From contig JBIQJD010000013.1 of assembly GCA_044507695.1 (NCBI GenBank), positions 38,935 to 102,934 of the forward strand: 64,000 nt of DNA, given 5' to 3'. Made by a program: the position numbers and the translations under genes. Shown in pieces: positions 62,169 through 64,000 of this stretch. The stretch comes from JBIQJD01 sp044507695 (GTDB lineage Bacteria > Bacteroidota > Ignavibacteria > Ignavibacteriales > Ignavibacteriaceae). Numbering within the stretch: the stretch's first letter is position 1; every line of letters begins with the position of its first letter. Below the pieces are notes generated by a model. It was given only the letters and a program-made list of their open reading frames with translations. It had not been told where the DNA came from and searched no databases.

Positions 62169-63857
62169 ATGAAAAAAATAGCCCGCCGTAAATTTATTCA
62201 ATCATCAGCAATGCTTGGTGCATCTGCATTTTTATTGGGAAGCACTTCAGCGCGTGCAATTTTCCTTAACAATCAATTTGATCTGCTCATAATAAACGGC
62301 TCCGTTATTGATGGCTCAGGTAAAAAAGAATTTACAGCAGATGTTAGAATTAAAGATGGAAAAATAAAAGCAATCGGGAATTTAAAAAATTCAGATGCTG
62401 CGAGAATAATTGATGCTAAGGGTTTAAAAGTCTCTCCCGGCTTTATTGATATTCATTCACATACCGATAATGATTTGTTAATCAATCCAAAAGCTGAAAG
62501 TAAAATAAGACAGGGAGTAACAACAGAAATAACGGGACAGGACGGCTCTTCAATGGCTCCCGTTGCTGAATGGAATATTGAAAGAACCTTAAAAAACTTT
62601 AAAGAAGAATATGGCGAAGAATTAACGTTCAGAACTTTTGCAGAATTTTTAGATGATTTTTCAAAAAGAAAATTTTCTGTAAACATGGCTTCTATGATTG
62701 GACTTGGAACGCTCAGAGAAGTTATTGTTGGTTATGATGATCGTCCTGCTTCTGCTGATGAAATGCAAAGAATGAAACACGAAGTTGAAAAAGCAATGAA
62801 AGCCGGAGCTTTAGGCTTATCAACAGGATTGGAATACACGCCGGGAAGTTTTGCATCAACTGAAGAATTAATTGGATTATGTAAAGCCGCAGATGAACGA
62901 ACAAGAATTTATGCAACTCACATGCGCAATGAAGATAACACTGTTCTTGAAGCAATTGATGAAGCAATCAACGTTGCAAAAGGTTCAAATGCAAAATTAT
63001 TAATTTCACATTTAAAAGTATCCGGCAAATCAAATTGGCATAAAGCAGATGAAGCGCTTGCTAAAATTGATAAAGCAGTTAATGAAGGTTTGGAAGTTCA
63101 TGCTGACAGATATACTTATGTTGCATATCATACAGGCTTGGCAAATCTTTTTCCGCTTTGGGCGCGCGATGGCGGAAGAGCAAAATTTATTGAAAGATTA
63201 AAAAATGATTCTTTAAAATTAAAGATGAAAGAATATTCTGAAAAGAAAGTTTCAAATCTTGACGGCGATTGGAACGGTGTGCTTATTTCAAGCATAGGAA
63301 AAGATGAATTAAAAAATTTACAGGGAATGACGATTAAGCAAATCTCAGAAAAAAATAGCAATGATAGTTTTGAAACAGCAGTTAAAATTATTATTGATTC
63401 TGAAAATGATGTTTCAATGGTTGGCTTTGGAATGGAAGAAGAATCAACAGAAAAAATACTTGCGCACCCGCGTGTAATGATCGCATCTGATTCAGGTTCA
63501 CATGCGCCTTATCCGCCAATGACAAGAAGCATTGCACATCCGCGCGCTTACGGAACTTTTCCAAGAGCAATTGCAAAGTATGTTCGTGAACGGAATATTT
63601 GTCCGCTTGAAGAGATGGTAAAAAAAATGACTTCGATGCCTGCCGATAAAGTAAGATTAAAAGATAAAGGAAGAATTGAAGAAGGAAAATCGGGCGATGT
63701 TGTAATTTTTGATTATGAAAAAATTCAGGATAAAGCAACGTTTACAGATCCGCATCAATATCCTGATGGAATTCCGTACGTAATTGTAAATGGTGAAATT
63801 GTAATTGAAAAAGGTGAACACACAGGAGCAATGCCGGGAAAAGTTTTAAGAAGCTGA
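62169..63857 (+). CDS. Exported N-acyl-D-amino-acid deacylase (D-aminoacylase family)
   Basis: The ATG at 62169 follows GGAG at good spacing and opens a Tat-type signal (ARRKFIQSSAMLGASAFLLG). The 562-residue protein is an amidohydrolase: a small beta domain LLIINGSVIDGSG, metal site GFIDIHSHTDND (HxH, about residues 96-98), the bridging Cys position replaced in EITGQDGSS, ATHMRNEDN (about 250), ISHLKVSG with its His (about 281), and the catalytic Asp in IASDSGSHAPYPP (about 440). D-aminoacylases hydrolyse N-acyl-D-amino acids and may act on peptidoglycan-derived or dipeptide substrates in the periplasm. Length is typical. Confidence 0.9.
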   Translation: MKKIARRKFIQSSAMLGASAFLLGSTSARAIFLNNQFDLLIINGSVIDGSGKKEFTADVRIKDGKIKAIGNLKNSDAARIIDAKGLKVSPGFIDIHSHTDNDLLINPKAESKIRQGVTTEITGQDGSSMAPVAEWNIERTLKNFKEEYGEELTFRTFAEFLDDFSKRKFSVNMASMIGLGTLREVIVGYDDRPASADEMQRMKHEVEKAMKAGALGLSTGLEYTPGSFASTEELIGLCKAADERTRIYATHMRNEDNTVLEAIDEAINVAKGSNAKLLISHLKVSGKSNWHKADEALAKIDKAVNEGLEVHADRYTYVAYHTGLANLFPLWARDGGRAKFIERLKNDSLKLKMKEYSEKKVSNLDGDWNGVLISSIGKDELKNLQGMTIKQISEKNSNDSFETAVKIIIDSENDVSMVGFGMEEESTEKILAHPRVMIASDSGSHAPYPPMTRSIAHPRAYGTFPRAIAKYVRERNICPLEEMVKKMTSMPADKVRLKDKGRIEEGKSGDVVIFDYEKIQDKATFTDPHQYPDGIPYVIVNGEIVIEKGEHTGAMPGKVLRS

Positions 63858-64000
63858 TATAAGAGGTTGCGTGAAATTTATTAGCCCACAGTTTTTGAGG
63901 CTGTATGAAAAGTTTAAATTTGTCAACCTGAACTTGCCTGCCTGTCCGAGTCTGTTGCATAACCTTATTATTTAGAGATTAACTCAGATAAAACTATCGG
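63858..64000. other. Trailing non-coding stretch
   Basis: No gene is visible. ACTTGCCTGCCTGTCC (63932-63947) shares ACTTGCCTG with the palindromic element at 37112, so it may be a degenerate copy. Confidence 0.3.

Noticed and set aside
63391..63960. Antisense frames opposite the end of the D-aminoacylase gene
   Set aside because: They mirror conserved amidohydrolase codons and have no domain or promoter.
1..64000. CRISPR arrays, transposases, prophage, tRNA genes, toxin-antitoxin pairs or anti-phage systems
   Set aside because: I looked for spaced direct repeats, DDE or phage motifs, tRNA cloverleaf ends and known defence domains and found none that I can support.

Overview
The window comes from a low-GC bacterium of the Bacteroidetes/Chlorobi/Ignavibacteria (FCB) superphylum, most likely an Ignavibacteria-type organism. 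Three secreted proteins end in a type IX secretion (T9SS) type-A sorting domain with the NYPNPFNP motif. Several promoters fit the Bacteroidetes-type TTTG-N19/20-TAnnTTTG pattern. IspG is the long, insertion-bearing form, and there is a UpxY-type antiterminator. A single-chain pyruvate:ferredoxin oxidoreductase next to a peroxiredoxin suggests an anaerobic or facultative metabolism with some oxygen defence. TTG start codons are fairly common. I see no tRNA, transposase, phage gene or CRISPR array; this is mostly ordinary chromosome.

Layout. 1-9.3 kb: the 5' part of a TonB-receptor-like outer-membrane protein (minus), then HU, a T9SS cargo protein, an ABC exporter, a GH13 amylase and a DUF885 lipoprotein. 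9.5-15.7 kb: ECF sigma factor, anti-sigma factor, a lipoprotein with two TonB C-terminal domains, two TPR proteins and ClpX, all on plus. 15.8-17.8 kb: a secreted protein of unclear function and an FAH-family hydrolase. 17.8-21.2 kb (minus): rnpB, recJ, ruvC, ruvA. 21.4-25.5 kb (minus): ispG, an unlisted 30-codon ORF with its own promoter and terminator, nif3 and a coiled-coil zinc-ribbon protein. 25.5-30.3 kb (minus): a tight run of a glycosyltransferase/nucleotidyltransferase fusion, a B12-radical SAM enzyme, a methyltransferase and a DJ-1/PfpI protein. 30.4-37.2 kb: dnaG, ferredoxin, an AraC-type regulator and two large T9SS-exported proteins (FG-GAP repeat protein, M6 protease). 37.3-44 kb (minus): YhaM-like nuclease, UpxY antiterminator, UDP-glucose dehydrogenase, hybrid histidine kinase, geranylgeranyl-reductase-family flavoprotein, MarR, GlsB-like membrane protein. 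44.1-48.4 kb: rpiB, tal, pgi (sugar-phosphate operon) and a Tat-exported MBL hydrolase. 48.8-55 kb: DinB, PFOR, peroxiredoxin, DHOD-like protein. 55.1-64 kb: envelope and hydrolytic functions (amidase, rhomboid, M14 carboxypeptidase, PAP2 phosphatase, PagL-like deacylase, lipoprotein, D-aminoacylase).

The most interesting items are: the micro-transcription unit between ispG and nif3, whose terminator abuts the nif3 start codon; the glycosyltransferase-nucleotidyltransferase fusion coupled to radical SAM and methyltransferase genes; a palindromic element inserted in frame inside a T9SS sorting domain; a near-leaderless TPR gene; and a secreted family with a GATase1-like cysteine elbow whose usual database label looks wrong. 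I did not find a clear anti-phage or mobile system.
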